DNA of 64,000 bases from Saccharicrinis sp050589685 (GTDB lineage Bacteria > Bacteroidota > Bacteroidia > Bacteroidales > Marinilabiliaceae): positions 40,325 through 104,324 of the forward strand of contig NZ_JBNGOS010000025.1 in the NCBI RefSeq assembly GCF_050589685.1. The letters run 5' to 3'. The position numbers were made by a program, and so were the translations under genes. Positions 43,988 to 53,404 of the stretch are shown here, one piece after another. The notes below the pieces were generated by a model, which was not told the origin of the DNA, did not search any database, and worked only from the letters and a program-made list of their open reading frames with translations. Position 1 is the first letter of the stretch. Each line of letters begins with the position of its first letter.

Positions 43988-44872
43988 ATGAAGGCATTTG
44001 TATTTCCTGGGCAAGGTGCCCAGTTTGTTGGTATGGGAAAAGACCTATACGAAAATTCAGAAGAAGCTAAAGCGCTTTTTGAGAAGGCGAACGAAATCTT
44101 GGGTTTCAGAATTACTGATTTAATGTTTGAAGGTACCGACGAAGACCTGAAACAAACCAAAGTTACTCAGCCTGCTATATTTTTACACTCTGTTTTGCTA
44201 GCTAAAACAATGGGTAGCGATTTTAAACCGGAAATGACTGCAGGTCACTCACTGGGTGAGTTTAGCGCGCTTGTAGCTGCGGGCGCCATGTCGTTTGAGG
44301 ATGGTTTAAAATTGGTTTCTCAGCGTGCACTGGCTATGCAAAAAGCTTGCGAAGCAGAGCCTTCAACAATGGCTGCTATTGTAGGATTGGAAGATGCTAT
44401 TGTTGAGGAGGTGTGCGGAAGCATCGATGAGATTGTTGTTGCTGCCAATTACAACTGTCCGGGTCAATTGGTTATTTCCGGTTCGTTTGCAGGAATTGAC
44501 AAGGCCTGTGAGGTGTTGACAGAAAAAGGAGCCAAAAGAGCTATCAAACTTCCGGTGGGGGGCGCTTTTCACTCTCCATTGATGGAGCCTGCGCGCACTG
44601 AGTTAGCCGCCGCTATTGAAGCAACAGAGTTCAACGCTCCTGTTTGCCCGGTTTATCAAAATGTAAGCGCAACGCCGTTTACCGACCCTGCCCAAATTAA
44701 AGAAAACCTGGTGGCTCAGTTGACAGCCCCGGTTAAATGGACGCAAACGGTTCAGAACATGATTGCCGACGGAGCTACATCGTTTACTGAAGTTGGTCCT
44801 GGTAAAGTATTGCAAGGATTGGTTAAAAAGGTGGACCGAAAAATGGAGGTTGCAGGAGTCAGCAGCTTATAA
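43988..44872 (+). CDS. fabD: Malonyl-CoA:ACP transacylase
   Basis: The frame opens at 43955, but ATG 43988 gives the universal FabD start (MKAFVFPGQGAQFVGMG) and 294 residues. The nucleophile is in AGHSLGEFSAL, the oxyanion residue in FPGQGAQ, Arg in the SQRALAMQ segment and His in VGGAFHSPLM. EVGPGKVLQGLVKK closes the protein. It transfers malonyl groups from CoA to acyl carrier protein to start fatty acid elongation. No other fab genes are adjacent. A terminator follows directly, so it is monocistronic. Confidence 0.95.
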   Translation: MKAFVFPGQGAQFVGMGKDLYENSEEAKALFEKANEILGFRITDLMFEGTDEDLKQTKVTQPAIFLHSVLLAKTMGSDFKPEMTAGHSLGEFSALVAAGAMSFEDGLKLVSQRALAMQKACEAEPSTMAAIVGLEDAIVEEVCGSIDEIVVAANYNCPGQLVISGSFAGIDKACEVLTEKGAKRAIKLPVGGAFHSPLMEPARTELAAAIEATEFNAPVCPVYQNVSATPFTDPAQIKENLVAQLTAPVKWTQTVQNMIADGATSFTEVGPGKVLQGLVKKVDRKMEVAGVSSL

Positions 44873-44902
44873 GAGATTAAACGGATAACCTTATAAAATT
44901 AA

Positions 44903-44938
44903 AAAACCGAAAGTACAGATGTGCTTTCGGTTTTTTTT
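44903..44938 (+). terminator. Intrinsic terminator of fabD
   Basis: AAAACCGAAAG (44903-44913) and CTTTCGGTTTT (44924-44934) form an 11-bp stem followed by more T residues to 44938. Confidence 0.9.
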
Positions 44939-44947
44939 ACTGGATAA

Positions 44948-45040
44948 TTAAACCCGCCATATGCATTAGGAAATCCCAGCCTGCAGGCTGGCACGCATTA
45001 TACCCTGAAATTGCTTCAAAACAAGATGTTGTGCTGCTTT
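44948..45040. repeat. MITE-like element fragment (family C, copy 3) with a CCAGCCTGCAGGCTGG palindrome
   Basis: TTAAACCCGCCATATGCATT (44948-44967) matches the reverse complement of the right end of the element at 32887-33061. Past a 16-bp perfect palindrome CCAGCCTGCAGGCTGG (44976-44991), the segment CTGAAATTGCTTCAAAACAA (about 45005-45024) again resembles the interior of copy 1. The far end is not recognisable. It lies between fabD and the transglutaminase-like gene. Confidence 0.55.
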
Positions 45041-45089
45041 TGGACCGTGTTCTATTTTATGGTTTGGATAATGGAACAAATACTAAGCA

Positions 45090-47735
45090 CTAATTCACAA
45101 TCTCGTCAATACTCACCTTCTTTTTGGTGTGGTCGTCATCGTAATCAAATAACATATTGCCATTAGTGCTGAGAGTTAAGGAATTGAGGTTATACCAAAC
45201 GATTGCTTTTCCTACGGATACACCATTTAAAAATTTAAGTTGGTATTCATCCGTATCGGTCTCCACAATTTGCATATTGCTATTGTTCTTGATACGCATG
45301 GAGAAAAGAGAAACGTTTTTACCTTTATAAGTTTCCACTTGTACTATACCACCTTTATTGCCAACAAACTGCATACTCAATAAACCTTTGTACACATCAG
45401 GGTTTTCTTTTCTGAAACCGGGGTTGTTTTTCTGAAGCAGGTTACGAACTGTTAATCCTGACATACTCCCACCGTTTTGAGATAGCAGTTTAATGGCGGC
45501 AAACAAGCTGGCCATATGTCGGTTTACATTAGCAATTTTATAATTATTAAGGTACGACTCTAATTGATCTTCGGCGCTGTATGTGGCACTCGATAGGGTG
45601 ATAGGTACATCTTTGGTAAGTCCTTCCACCTCTCCGACGATACCCCGAACAACTACTTCGTTTTTGGAATCTACCGTGATTTTTGAGGCAAAACGAACCT
45701 TATCGGTGGGGAAAGATAGCAAATCAATCTTAGTGCCATCAGGACGATATTTGCCGTAAAAAGCCAGCTTTTTGCCTTCCGGCACTTCAAAGTTGATGTT
45801 CTCGGTTAGGATGGGTTGCCCACGGGTTGATAATCCAAGAATCAGGTGTGCAGGTGTTTCGCTTGCGCACAGTCTGCGCTGATTCATATTAAGGGAGCCG
45901 GCATAGTTTATTAAAGCATAAACGTTGCCTTGCTTACCTACATTAAAAGCCTGGGTAAAACCATAATCGGAGCATTGAAGGGGCTGGAACCACTCCAATT
46001 TCCCTTTTTCACTATAGGTCGCAAACCATAAATCCCGGGTTTCCGAAGCTGCACGATAGCTTCTGTCTCCAATGTTCACTTGGTCAGAAAACCATCCTGA
46101 GACAATATATTTCCCATTATCCGACATTTTACGGTCGCTAATAAAAATTTTGCCCTCGTTGTTTTTTTCGACCGATTTAGCAATCATCTGCCAGATATTT
46201 CCCATCTGGTTATTGTTGTTGATTTTAATAGCCAACGGTTTGTAGCCTTCATATTCAGGCATTACGGAACCTATAGGAGCATTGATGTAGGTGGGGTCGC
46301 AAATGGTATAGGTTTGACCCGCAACGTCAAAATTGTAACCTTCAACGGGGTGGGTAAATGAAACGGCCGCTGCCATATGACTAAAATAAGTTAAGGCCAC
46401 CACATCTAATCCCAACAAATCATTGACCAACCGGGTAAACAATACAGTTCTGTCTTCGCAATCGGAATACGGATAATAGAAAATCTCATCGGGGAAAAAC
46501 ATTTTTTCTTTCCCAAACTGGTCGCGGTCGGTTTTGTATTCAAACGAATTGTGCAGATAGTTTAATAGATAAGTCACTGCTTCAGTTTCAGTCAGCCCAT
46601 TGATGCGAGGTTGGATGTATTCGTACAAGTCATCCTTCACAGAACCCGACATGGCGGCATTTAAATAAACGATATTGTCCGTTTGCGGATAACTGGCCAA
46701 AAATGCCATTGTGGTTTTATCCATTTGAAGTTTTAGAGATTCATTCTCTTTGGGTAATTTGGTGGTTTTGGTAACGGTATTTGAATTTTCTGTAAAATTT
46801 AAGCTGTAAGGCAAGTGCAGGTCAATTTTTTTAGCGGCACCGTCAAAGTTATCCTCGTAGGTAAAAATATTTTTCTTGCCCAACTTATCGTCTATCAGGT
46901 AGTAGTTGGTTCCTGCAATGCTGTAATAAGGTTTCTCGAATACTTGCTGCATAAAAGGTAACATCAAACATACGGTGCTACCGCTGTAGCCAATTTTGGC
47001 CTGGTAGCCTGCCTGGTTGAGCATAGCCCACTTCCACATATCCTGGTTGTTGGCCGAAGTAAACAGTTTTTTTGAAGATTTGTCTATCAGTTGATAAATA
47101 CCCCAGTCGTTTAGGTTGGTTTTCTGGGCATAGTTTACCAAGGATTCAATGTAGATTTGATAGTGAGTGGCAGTAAAGTCGTCCCAATAACTCGCAAAGT
47201 CCTTGGGTTTAACGGAGGAAAGGTTGAGGTTCCGGGTTCTTTTGTCCACATATAAATTTACCATGCTTCCGAAAAAATCCACCGTCAAAGCTTGTTTATA
47301 TTCGTCCATCCCTTCCGGGGTGGCAACGATGGGGGCAATGGAATAGGCTGGGGCATCTTCTAAAACTACTTTTGGTGCAACAGGCGCTGGCACTTTTTTG
47401 AATGGGGTGGGTGTTTTTACTGTGCTGGTTGGTTCAAACTTTGGTTGATCAACAGGTTTAGGGACCTCAACGGGTTTTACTTCCTTTTCTGTTTGTTCTA
47501 CTTCCTTAAACCCTCGTTTCAAGTAGCTCTCAAAGGCCGTATTCATCCTCTTTATTTTGGATTCGTACTCCTTTTGCATGCGTTCCATTTTCCGTGCATA
47601 ATCCTGCTCCATACGCTGCATCCTGGCCTCGTATGCTTTGTTCATGCGCTCAAAAGGATCTTTTTCTGTAGTTTGTGCATAGGTGCATGTGGCTATAAAT
47701 ATTGCTGCAATAGTTAAGATAAGAAAACTCTTCAT
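45090..47735 (-). CDS. Large exported transglutaminase-like protein with an N-terminal coiled coil
   Basis: This 881-residue protein has a signal peptide ending near CTYAQ. Residues about 22-85 form a charged coiled coil with internal near-repeats (MNKAYEARMQRMEQDYARKM, MERMQKEYESKIKRM). A Pro/Val/Lys-rich linker (residues 85-120) follows. The central part holds a transglutaminase-like core with a plausible triad: Cys426 in YSDCEDRTVLF, His453 in YFSHMAAAV and Asp480 in TICDPTYI. The C-terminal 350 residues are beta-rich (KGNVYALINYAGSL). Family knowledge: bacterial transglutaminase-like proteins are usually proteases, peptide ligases or scaffolds, and most are uncharacterised. It is transcribed alone. 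I cannot assign a substrate. Confidence 0.7.
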   Translation of the reverse strand: MKSFLILTIAAIFIATCTYAQTTEKDPFERMNKAYEARMQRMEQDYARKMERMQKEYESKIKRMNTAFESYLKRGFKEVEQTEKEVKPVEVPKPVDQPKFEPTSTVKTPTPFKKVPAPVAPKVVLEDAPAYSIAPIVATPEGMDEYKQALTVDFFGSMVNLYVDKRTRNLNLSSVKPKDFASYWDDFTATHYQIYIESLVNYAQKTNLNDWGIYQLIDKSSKKLFTSANNQDMWKWAMLNQAGYQAKIGYSGSTVCLMLPFMQQVFEKPYYSIAGTNYYLIDDKLGKKNIFTYEDNFDGAAKKIDLHLPYSLNFTENSNTVTKTTKLPKENESLKLQMDKTTMAFLASYPQTDNIVYLNAAMSGSVKDDLYEYIQPRINGLTETEAVTYLLNYLHNSFEYKTDRDQFGKEKMFFPDEIFYYPYSDCEDRTVLFTRLVNDLLGLDVVALTYFSHMAAAVSFTHPVEGYNFDVAGQTYTICDPTYINAPIGSVMPEYEGYKPLAIKINNNNQMGNIWQMIAKSVEKNNEGKIFISDRKMSDNGKYIVSGWFSDQVNIGDRSYRAASETRDLWFATYSEKGKLEWFQPLQCSDYGFTQAFNVGKQGNVYALINYAGSLNMNQRRLCASETPAHLILGLSTRGQPILTENINFEVPEGKKLAFYGKYRPDGTKIDLLSFPTDKVRFASKITVDSKNEVVVRGIVGEVEGLTKDVPITLSSATYSAEDQLESYLNNYKIANVNRHMASLFAAIKLLSQNGGSMSGLTVRNLLQKNNPGFRKENPDVYKGLLSMQFVGNKGGIVQVETYKGKNVSLFSMRIKNNSNMQIVETDTDEYQLKFLNGVSVGKAIVWYNLNSLTLSTNGNMLFDYDDDHTKKKVSIDEIVN

Positions 47736-48158
47736 TGTCTTATTTTTTAGTTTGTAGCTTTAGTTTTATTTTTTGCATAAAGATATCGGGAAAATGCATA
47801 AAACAAAAAGTGTTCCGTAAATCTAATCCTAATTTTACGGACATATTGTGATATGCTCCAAATCGAAGAAAAGTATAATGTTTTTCGATTGTAATCGAAT
47901 AGACACTTAAATGAAGTCTAATGACAATTTTAGGATAATACTTTCGGAATGAAATCGGGAATGATAATCTATTTGAAATAGATGAAAGTATAGGCTATGA
48001 TATCTCGAAGGATACAAAAGAAGGTTTCGGCTGACATCTTTAAAAGGAAACCATCGTTGTGAATCCTGATCATTATTATGAGTATTGGATGCAACAGGTA
48101 GAAGCGTACAAATAAACTCTATTATATTGGAGATATGGACGTTTTTTGCAAAGACTAA
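47736..48158. other. 420-bp intergenic region between the transglutaminase-like gene and ctaB
   Basis: No gene or clear promoter was recognised. It contains a 15-base match (ATGACAATTTTAGGA, about 47919) to the area just right of the MITE-like element at 33071. The sequence looks like decayed non-coding DNA. Confidence 0.4.
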
Positions 48159-49019
48159 TCAAATTTTGTCCACATAAATCAATATCATCACCCAAAGATA
48201 AAAGGAATTAAAGTAAACAAACATCTTTCTAAGGTGAGATGAATGCCCCTCTTTGTTGGCTTTTAAAGTGATGTGCAATGACCAAACCATCATAGCGATG
48301 CATGATACGGTCAGCGGCCAAACAATACCTTGGTGGCCTACCAGTTCGAAGACAGGAAGAAACAGAGCTGAAATATAAGTGGCCAGAAACCAGATTAAGT
48401 TAATTCTGACCACCTGCTTTTTAGATAAGACATCAGTAATTACCGGAAAGCCCGCCTTTTTATATTGTTCTTTATATTTAAGCACCAATAGCCAAAAGTG
48501 AGGCATCTGTCCAAGAAAAAAGAAAAAGGCCACGAAGTGAATTCGGGCATCAATTATTGAGCCACCTGCCGCAACCCATCCTGCAATAGGAGGAATAGCG
48601 CCAACAATAGCCCCCGGAAATACCGAGAAAGCACTGCGTGTTTTCATAGGGGTATAAATGACATTATACCAGAACAGCCCAATCCATCCCCAAAGTACGG
48701 CTTGCCACCCAAAAAAATACAAACACCATGTGCCGGCTGCCGTAAACAGAAGGATGATGGCGATGGCAAGGTTCTTGGTCATTGTTCCAGCGGGCAAAGG
48801 TCTATTCTGAGTGCGGGCCATCTTGGCATCCCGCGGAATTTCTTGCAATTGATTAATGGCTGATGCTCCGGCAGAAAGGAAAAATATCCCCAATGCTGCC
48901 AAAAGTCCGTCCCACGAAAGTCGCTCGTCAAATAAAACATATCCGGCATAGGCAGTAAGCGCTATGGGAACGGATATGGAGAATTTCCCAAATGTTCGTA
49001 TTGCTTTAAAATTAACCAT
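48159..49019 (-). CDS. ctaB: Protoheme IX farnesyltransferase (heme O synthase)
   Basis: This 286-residue protein has about eight to nine membrane segments and the UbiA-family prenyl-diphosphate motif NQLQEIPRDAKMARTQNRPLP near residue 58. A second polar loop (YTPMKTRSAFSVFPGAIVGAIPPIAGW) is the region conserved in CtaB/CyoE. It attaches a farnesyl group to heme B to make heme O, a precursor of the heme A of the adjacent oxidase. It is the last gene of the oxidase operon, 117 bp after subunit II. Heme A synthase (ctaA) is not in the window. Confidence 0.9.
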   Translation of the reverse strand: MVNFKAIRTFGKFSISVPIALTAYAGYVLFDERLSWDGLLAALGIFFLSAGASAINQLQEIPRDAKMARTQNRPLPAGTMTKNLAIAIILLFTAAGTWCLYFFGWQAVLWGWIGLFWYNVIYTPMKTRSAFSVFPGAIVGAIPPIAGWVAAGGSIIDARIHFVAFFFFLGQMPHFWLLVLKYKEQYKKAGFPVITDVLSKKQVVRINLIWFLATYISALFLPVFELVGHQGIVWPLTVSCIAMMVWSLHITLKANKEGHSSHLRKMFVYFNSFYLWVMILIYVDKI

Positions 49020-49136
49020 GATTCAAGAATTAATTGAACTGCCATGCAAATCAGCCATGCCACTTTTTTAAAGGAAGTGCTATGCGCAATGCATAGGCCA
49101 GGGCTCTTTATGTATTTCTTTTTTAACCGATCACTA

Positions 49137-50090
49137 TTAATTACTCGATAATGACTCAAAGTATTGGATGAGTTGCTTTATCTCATCTTCCGATACCTGG
49201 TCTTTATAGGATATCATCAAACCTTTGTCATACCCTTTTACGACTTCGACATTGGGATCATAAATTGAACGCCGGATGTAATCTTCGTCGGCTTGTATCT
49301 CTATCTCCTGCCCATCTTTTATTACAATTCTGGATCTGCCCAATATGTTTTTATAGGATGGTCCAACCAACTTAGAACCGTCGGATGTGTGGCAAGCATT
49401 ACAACCATATTTTCTTAAAATACCTTGTGCGGCTATACGCATGGCGGTTTCTGGATTTATGTTAGCAATTGCAGCTGAATCTACCTTATTCCATTCCTCA
49501 AATTCCTTTTGTGGCATCACTATGACCACCGATTTCATATATGAATGTCTTAGTCCGCAATATTCGGCACAAAATATTTCATACTCACCCTCCTTTCCTG
49601 ATTCAAACCAAACTATGTCTTCTTTACCCGGAACCATATCTTGCTTTAGCCTGAAAGCCGGGATGTATAAGCTGTGAAGTACGTCTTGTGCGATTAAATC
49701 CAGCTTAACGGCCTTGTTTTTTGGTACAAATAGTGTATCCGTAATCTTTCCGTTTTCATACTGGAAAGAAAAGCTCCACATGCGGGCGATTGTTTTAATA
49801 GGTATCGCATCTTCTGGTGCATCCTTCTGGAAACGCCAACCCGACCAGCCATAATAAAACATAATCACAACTAGAATAGTTGGGATCACAGTCCATACGA
49901 CCTCTAGCGTGTTGTTTCCCTCAATCTGGGTAGCTACGGCATTTTTACTTTTTCTGTACCGGATAATATAATATACCATCACGATAGTAATACCCAACAG
50001 AAAAAACAACGAGATACCAAAAATAAAAACAAAGGTAGAATCTACCTGTTCAACAAAGTTAGAGGCGTTATTTGTATTCGTTTCAATCAT
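49137..50090 (-). CDS. coxB: Cytochrome c oxidase subunit II with fused cytochrome c domain (caa3 type)
   Basis: This 317-residue protein has two transmembrane helices (FIFGISLFFLLGITIVMVYYII and VVWTVIPTILVVIMFYYGW). The CuA domain has all ligands: HSLYIPAFRLKQDMVPG and CAEYCGLRHSYM. The C-terminal domain (residues about 225-317) contains a heme c motif CNACH near residue 237 and a Met in GLMISYKD for axial coordination. It receives electrons, passes them from heme c to CuA and on to subunit I. The fusion means that no separate soluble cytochrome c is strictly needed. The 2-bp gap to coxD shows tight coupling. Confidence 0.95.
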   Translation of the reverse strand: MIETNTNNASNFVEQVDSTFVFIFGISLFFLLGITIVMVYYIIRYRKSKNAVATQIEGNNTLEVVWTVIPTILVVIMFYYGWSGWRFQKDAPEDAIPIKTIARMWSFSFQYENGKITDTLFVPKNKAVKLDLIAQDVLHSLYIPAFRLKQDMVPGKEDIVWFESGKEGEYEIFCAEYCGLRHSYMKSVVIVMPQKEFEEWNKVDSAAIANINPETAMRIAAQGILRKYGCNACHTSDGSKLVGPSYKNILGRSRIVIKDGQEIEIQADEDYIRRSIYDPNVEVVKGYDKGLMISYKDQVSEDEIKQLIQYFESLSSN

Positions 50091-50092
50091 AG

Positions 50093-50380
50093 CTAGCGGA
50101 AATTATAGTCCAGGAATGTGATTAAAATGACCAGTCCCACCAATATAAAAATGGCAGGAACAAAAATTTGCAATATTTTATTGTCAAATTTCAGGTGCAT
50201 AAAATATATCAATACCAATATTGATTTAATAGATGCCAATAGTAACGCAACAAATACTGTTAATTTGCCGAATTCTATTTGTGTTACGGCAACGGAAATT
50301 AACGTGAGGGTAATTAATGCCGCAAGTACCTTAAGGTATACTTTATATGGGACGATATGTGAATCACTATGTTTATCCAT
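50093..50380 (-). CDS. coxD: Cytochrome c oxidase subunit IV-like protein
   Basis: This 95-residue protein has three hydrophobic helices (VLAALITLTLISVAVTQ, VFVALLLASIKSILVLIYFMHLKF, IFVPAIFILVGLVILITFL). The YFMHLKFD motif is typical of the prokaryotic COX4 family. It is a small accessory subunit of the oxidase. It lies 11 bp after subunit III and 2 bp before subunit II. Confidence 0.88.
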   Translation of the reverse strand: MDKHSDSHIVPYKVYLKVLAALITLTLISVAVTQIEFGKLTVFVALLLASIKSILVLIYFMHLKFDNKILQIFVPAIFILVGLVILITFLDYNFR

Positions 50381-50391
50381 GCCTTAAAAAT

Positions 50392-51009
50392 TTATGTGAG
50401 GAGGTAAAATAATGGGAAAAGGAAAATCCATATCAAGTCAACCAGGTGCCAGTATAAGCCCGAGTTGTCAAGTAAAACCGGGTTGTCATCCGTTAAGGTA
50501 TTGTTATTTACTCTAACAAAAACAATGGTGATAAGAATAATCCCAACCAGGATGTGTAATGCGTGAAGTCCGGTCATAAAAAAGTATAAACCGAAAAATA
50601 AAGTATCACCATTACCCAGCCCTTGAAGCGTCTCGCTGCTGGGGAAAAAACCATGTTCAAATTTACCTTTCCACTCAAAGTACTTGTTGACCATAAAAAA
50701 AAGAGCCATCAGTAGTGTAACCATCAATAATCCTAATGTGAGCTTTTTGTTTTTCAGACGTATGGCCGAGCTGGCCATAGCAATGGTGGCACTACTCACC
50801 AGCAGGATAATGGTATTAATGCTTCCAACGGTAATGCTTAATTGTTGGGCTGCCAAATGGAAGGCCTGTGGATTTAAATAACGGTACACCCCGTAAACGA
50901 TAAATAAACCTGCAAAAAGTAGTAGTTCGGTAAAAATAAATAACCACATCCCAAGTTTGGAGGCCTCGTCGTCGCGGTGAACATGCTGAATTGTTGCGCT
51001 TGTATCCAT
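50392..51009 (-). CDS. coxC: Cytochrome c oxidase subunit III
   Basis: This 205-residue protein has five predicted transmembrane helices and the family motifs LGMWLFIFTELLLFAGLF near the start and FMTGLHALHILVG and LYWHLVDLIWIFLFPLFYL near the end. It belongs to the heme-copper oxidase subunit III family of the shorter bacterial type and stabilises subunit I. It lies between coxA (10 bp) and coxD (11 bp). Confidence 0.93.
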   Translation of the reverse strand: MDTSATIQHVHRDDEASKLGMWLFIFTELLLFAGLFIVYGVYRYLNPQAFHLAAQQLSITVGSINTIILLVSSATIAMASSAIRLKNKKLTLGLLMVTLLMALFFMVNKYFEWKGKFEHGFFPSSETLQGLGNGDTLFFGLYFFMTGLHALHILVGIILITIVFVRVNNNTLTDDNPVLLDNSGLYWHLVDLIWIFLFPLFYLLT

Positions 51010-51019
51010 AGTTTAGTTT

Positions 51020-52630
51020 TTAGCTGTAATCGTAAGGGCCTTTTTTTACCACTGGTATTTCTTCAAAATTCTCTAGTGTAGGGGGAGATTCAACAGTCCA
51101 TTCCAGGGTCCGCCCTCCCCAAGGATTTTTTGTGGCAATAGCACCATTTTTAGCGGAACGAACTAAATTGTAGAGAATAATCATCAATCCGATAAAAAGC
51201 ACCCAGGACCCAATGGTAGAAACAATGTTAGGCCCATGAAAGCGTTCTACATAGTCGTAATAACGACGTGGCATACCAGTCATCCCTAAAAAGAACATGG
51301 GGAGATAGAGTGTGCAAAATCCAATAAAGAAGAATAACCATCCTGTTGTGGCCAGCCGGTTGTTATACATGCGTCCCCAAATTTTGGGAAACCAGTAATG
51401 GATAGCGCCCATGAAAGCGAAACCAACACCCCCAAATACGATAAAGTGGAAATGAGCTACTACAAAGGCTGTATCGTGCAAGTGAACGTTTAGCGAAAGA
51501 GCTCCCAAGGCCAATCCCGACAATCCACCAATCATAAAAACAAACAAAAAGGATGCGGCCCAAAAAAACGGAGGTTCCAATTGAATAGAGGCCTTGTGCA
51601 ATGTGCTTACCCAGTTAAAAACTTTTATGGCACTTGGTATTGCAACAATAAATGTCAGCAGTGAAAAGGCGTACAATGCTGTTCCGCTCATGCCGGAAGT
51701 AAACATGTGATGGCCCCATACAAAGTACCCCACAAAAGCAATGGCCAAGGTTGAAAATACAATGGCTTTATATCCAAATATTGATTTATTGGCAAAGGTG
51801 GGAATGATTTCGGAAATGGCGCCCATGGCGGGTAATATCATTATGTAAACAGCAGGGTGCGAGTAGATCCAAAATAAATGTTGGTACAAGATAGGGTCTC
51901 CGCCTAAGGCAGGGTCAAAAAAACCGATGTTCAAAACTCTTTCTCCAACAATCATTAGTAACGTAATACCTACTATCGGAGTGGCCAATATCTGTATCCA
52001 AGCTGTTCCGTATAATGTCCAGGGAAACAAAGGCATCTTAAACCAGGTCATACCGGGCGCTCTAAGCCGGTGGATAGTTACAATAAAGTTGATTCCTGTT
52101 AATATGGATGAGAAACCCAGTATGAAAGCTCCCAGGACAGCAGGTAACATATTGGTGTTGGTTTTAAAACTATATGGAGCATAAAAAGTCCAGCCCGTGT
52201 CAGGAGGTCCGCCAGCCATAAATAATGAGGACAAAGCAATAATGGCACCTAAGACATATACCCACCACGACAATAGGTTGAGTTTGGGAAAAGCCACATC
52301 CTTAGCGCCAATCATTATGGGCAGAAGGAAGTTGCCAAATATAGCCGGTAGTCCCGGTATCACCACCAAAAATATCATGATGACACCATGCAGGGTGAAA
52401 ACGGCATTATAAGTTGCCGGGTCCATTACTGTTTTCCCTGGTGCCAGCAACTCCAATTTCATAGCTATGCCAAGCAGAACTCCAGTAAGAAAAAAGGAGA
52501 TAATGGAATATAGATAAAGTAATCCTATTCGTTTATGGTCGGTAGAAAATATCCAGGCGAACAGCCCTTTGTATTTACCTTTCTCGTCCCTAAAGCTAAC
52601 ATAAGTTTGGTTCAATTCTTCTTGTGACAT
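51020..52630 (-). CDS. coxA: Cytochrome c oxidase subunit I, A2-type
   Basis: This 536-residue protein has twelve predicted transmembrane helices and the heme-copper catalytic core. Heme a and a3/CuB ligands lie in FTLHGVIMIF, WIYSHPAVYI, GHHMFTSG and VHLHDTAFVVAHFHF. The helix VI motif reads YSHPAVY, without the Glu of the E-type (HPEVY), which is the hallmark of the A2 subfamily of proton-pumping oxidases. Together with the cytochrome c domain on subunit II it forms a caa3 oxidase that reduces oxygen to water. This marks the host as capable of aerobic respiration. Gaps of 10-12 bp place it firmly in the operon. Confidence 0.96.
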   Translation of the reverse strand: MSQEELNQTYVSFRDEKGKYKGLFAWIFSTDHKRIGLLYLYSIISFFLTGVLLGIAMKLELLAPGKTVMDPATYNAVFTLHGVIMIFLVVIPGLPAIFGNFLLPIMIGAKDVAFPKLNLLSWWVYVLGAIIALSSLFMAGGPPDTGWTFYAPYSFKTNTNMLPAVLGAFILGFSSILTGINFIVTIHRLRAPGMTWFKMPLFPWTLYGTAWIQILATPIVGITLLMIVGERVLNIGFFDPALGGDPILYQHLFWIYSHPAVYIMILPAMGAISEIIPTFANKSIFGYKAIVFSTLAIAFVGYFVWGHHMFTSGMSGTALYAFSLLTFIVAIPSAIKVFNWVSTLHKASIQLEPPFFWAASFLFVFMIGGLSGLALGALSLNVHLHDTAFVVAHFHFIVFGGVGFAFMGAIHYWFPKIWGRMYNNRLATTGWLFFFIGFCTLYLPMFFLGMTGMPRRYYDYVERFHGPNIVSTIGSWVLFIGLMIILYNLVRSAKNGAIATKNPWGGRTLEWTVESPPTLENFEEIPVVKKGPYDYS

Positions 52631-52642
52631 ATGTGGCGTGAA

Positions 52643-53404
52643 TTAAGTTGTTCTTCTTTTAGGTTTAACGGTTAGTACAAAAAGCACCAGTCCGGCTATA
52701 ACAATTATTAGTATCCCAGCCATTTTGGTAATGTTCAGCACGTACGATTGTCCCACCGGGTCGTAACTGTAACAAAACTGTAATATACGGTTGACCGTTG
52801 GTCCCGGGATGCCTTTGGAGGCTTCGATAACCGCTAGCTTAAGCTCGAAAGGAAGAAAATAGGTGCCGTTCAGATAGCGTGTTATTTTACCCTCCGGACT
52901 TAGCAAGACTAATCCGGCGGTATGAATAAAATCATTACCGGTTCTTTTGTAAGAAAACCCGGTAGCGTTGGTCAGCTTGGCCACATTGGCGCTGTCAGCT
53001 GTAAAGAATAGCCATCCATTCTCGAATCCATCTTTCTCAACGGTCAAAGAATAGTTGTTGCGTTTCTTTTTGGCCAACACATGGTCTTCTTTGTAGTCAA
53101 AACTTACGGTAATTATTTGGTAATCTTCCCCCAGATCCATGTCAGATAGATTTACTACTTCGGCAATTCCATCCATTAAAGGAGTGCAAACGCCCGGGCA
53201 TCTATAATAAACAAAGTTTAAAACCGTGGGTTTATCTTTGACAATGGAGCTTAACAATACCGTGTCTCCTTCAATATTGATGACTTCAATATCGTTTGGA
53301 ATATATTCATCCAAGTGTTCGATTACGCCGATTTTTTTGATCTCTTCCGCTTGGGAGGGTAGAAGAGTACACAGCAATAGGCATAGAATGATAAGGTGCT
53401 TCAT
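52643..53404 (-). CDS. SCO1/SenC-family copper chaperone of the oxidase
   Basis: This 253-residue protein has a signal peptide (MKHLIILCLLLCTLLPSQA), the thioredoxin-like fold with YYRCPGVCTPLMDG (CxxxC copper-binding cysteines), a conserved His in DFIHTAGLVLLSP, and a C-terminal transmembrane helix (GILIIVIAGLVLFVLTV). SCO proteins deliver copper to the CuA site of subunit II. It is the first gene of the oxidase operon, 12 bp before coxA. Confidence 0.92.
   Translation of the reverse strand: MKHLIILCLLLCTLLPSQAEEIKKIGVIEHLDEYIPNDIEVINIEGDTVLLSSIVKDKPTVLNFVYYRCPGVCTPLMDGIAEVVNLSDMDLGEDYQIITVSFDYKEDHVLAKKKRNNYSLTVEKDGFENGWLFFTADSANVAKLTNATGFSYKRTGNDFIHTAGLVLLSPEGKITRYLNGTYFLPFELKLAVIEASKGIPGPTVNRILQFCYSYDPVGQSYVLNITKMAGILIIVIAGLVLFVLTVKPKRRTT

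Noticed and set aside
48962..49159. 65-codon minus-strand frame between coxB and ctaB
   Set aside because: It overlaps the start of ctaB and the end of coxB and shows no conserved pattern.
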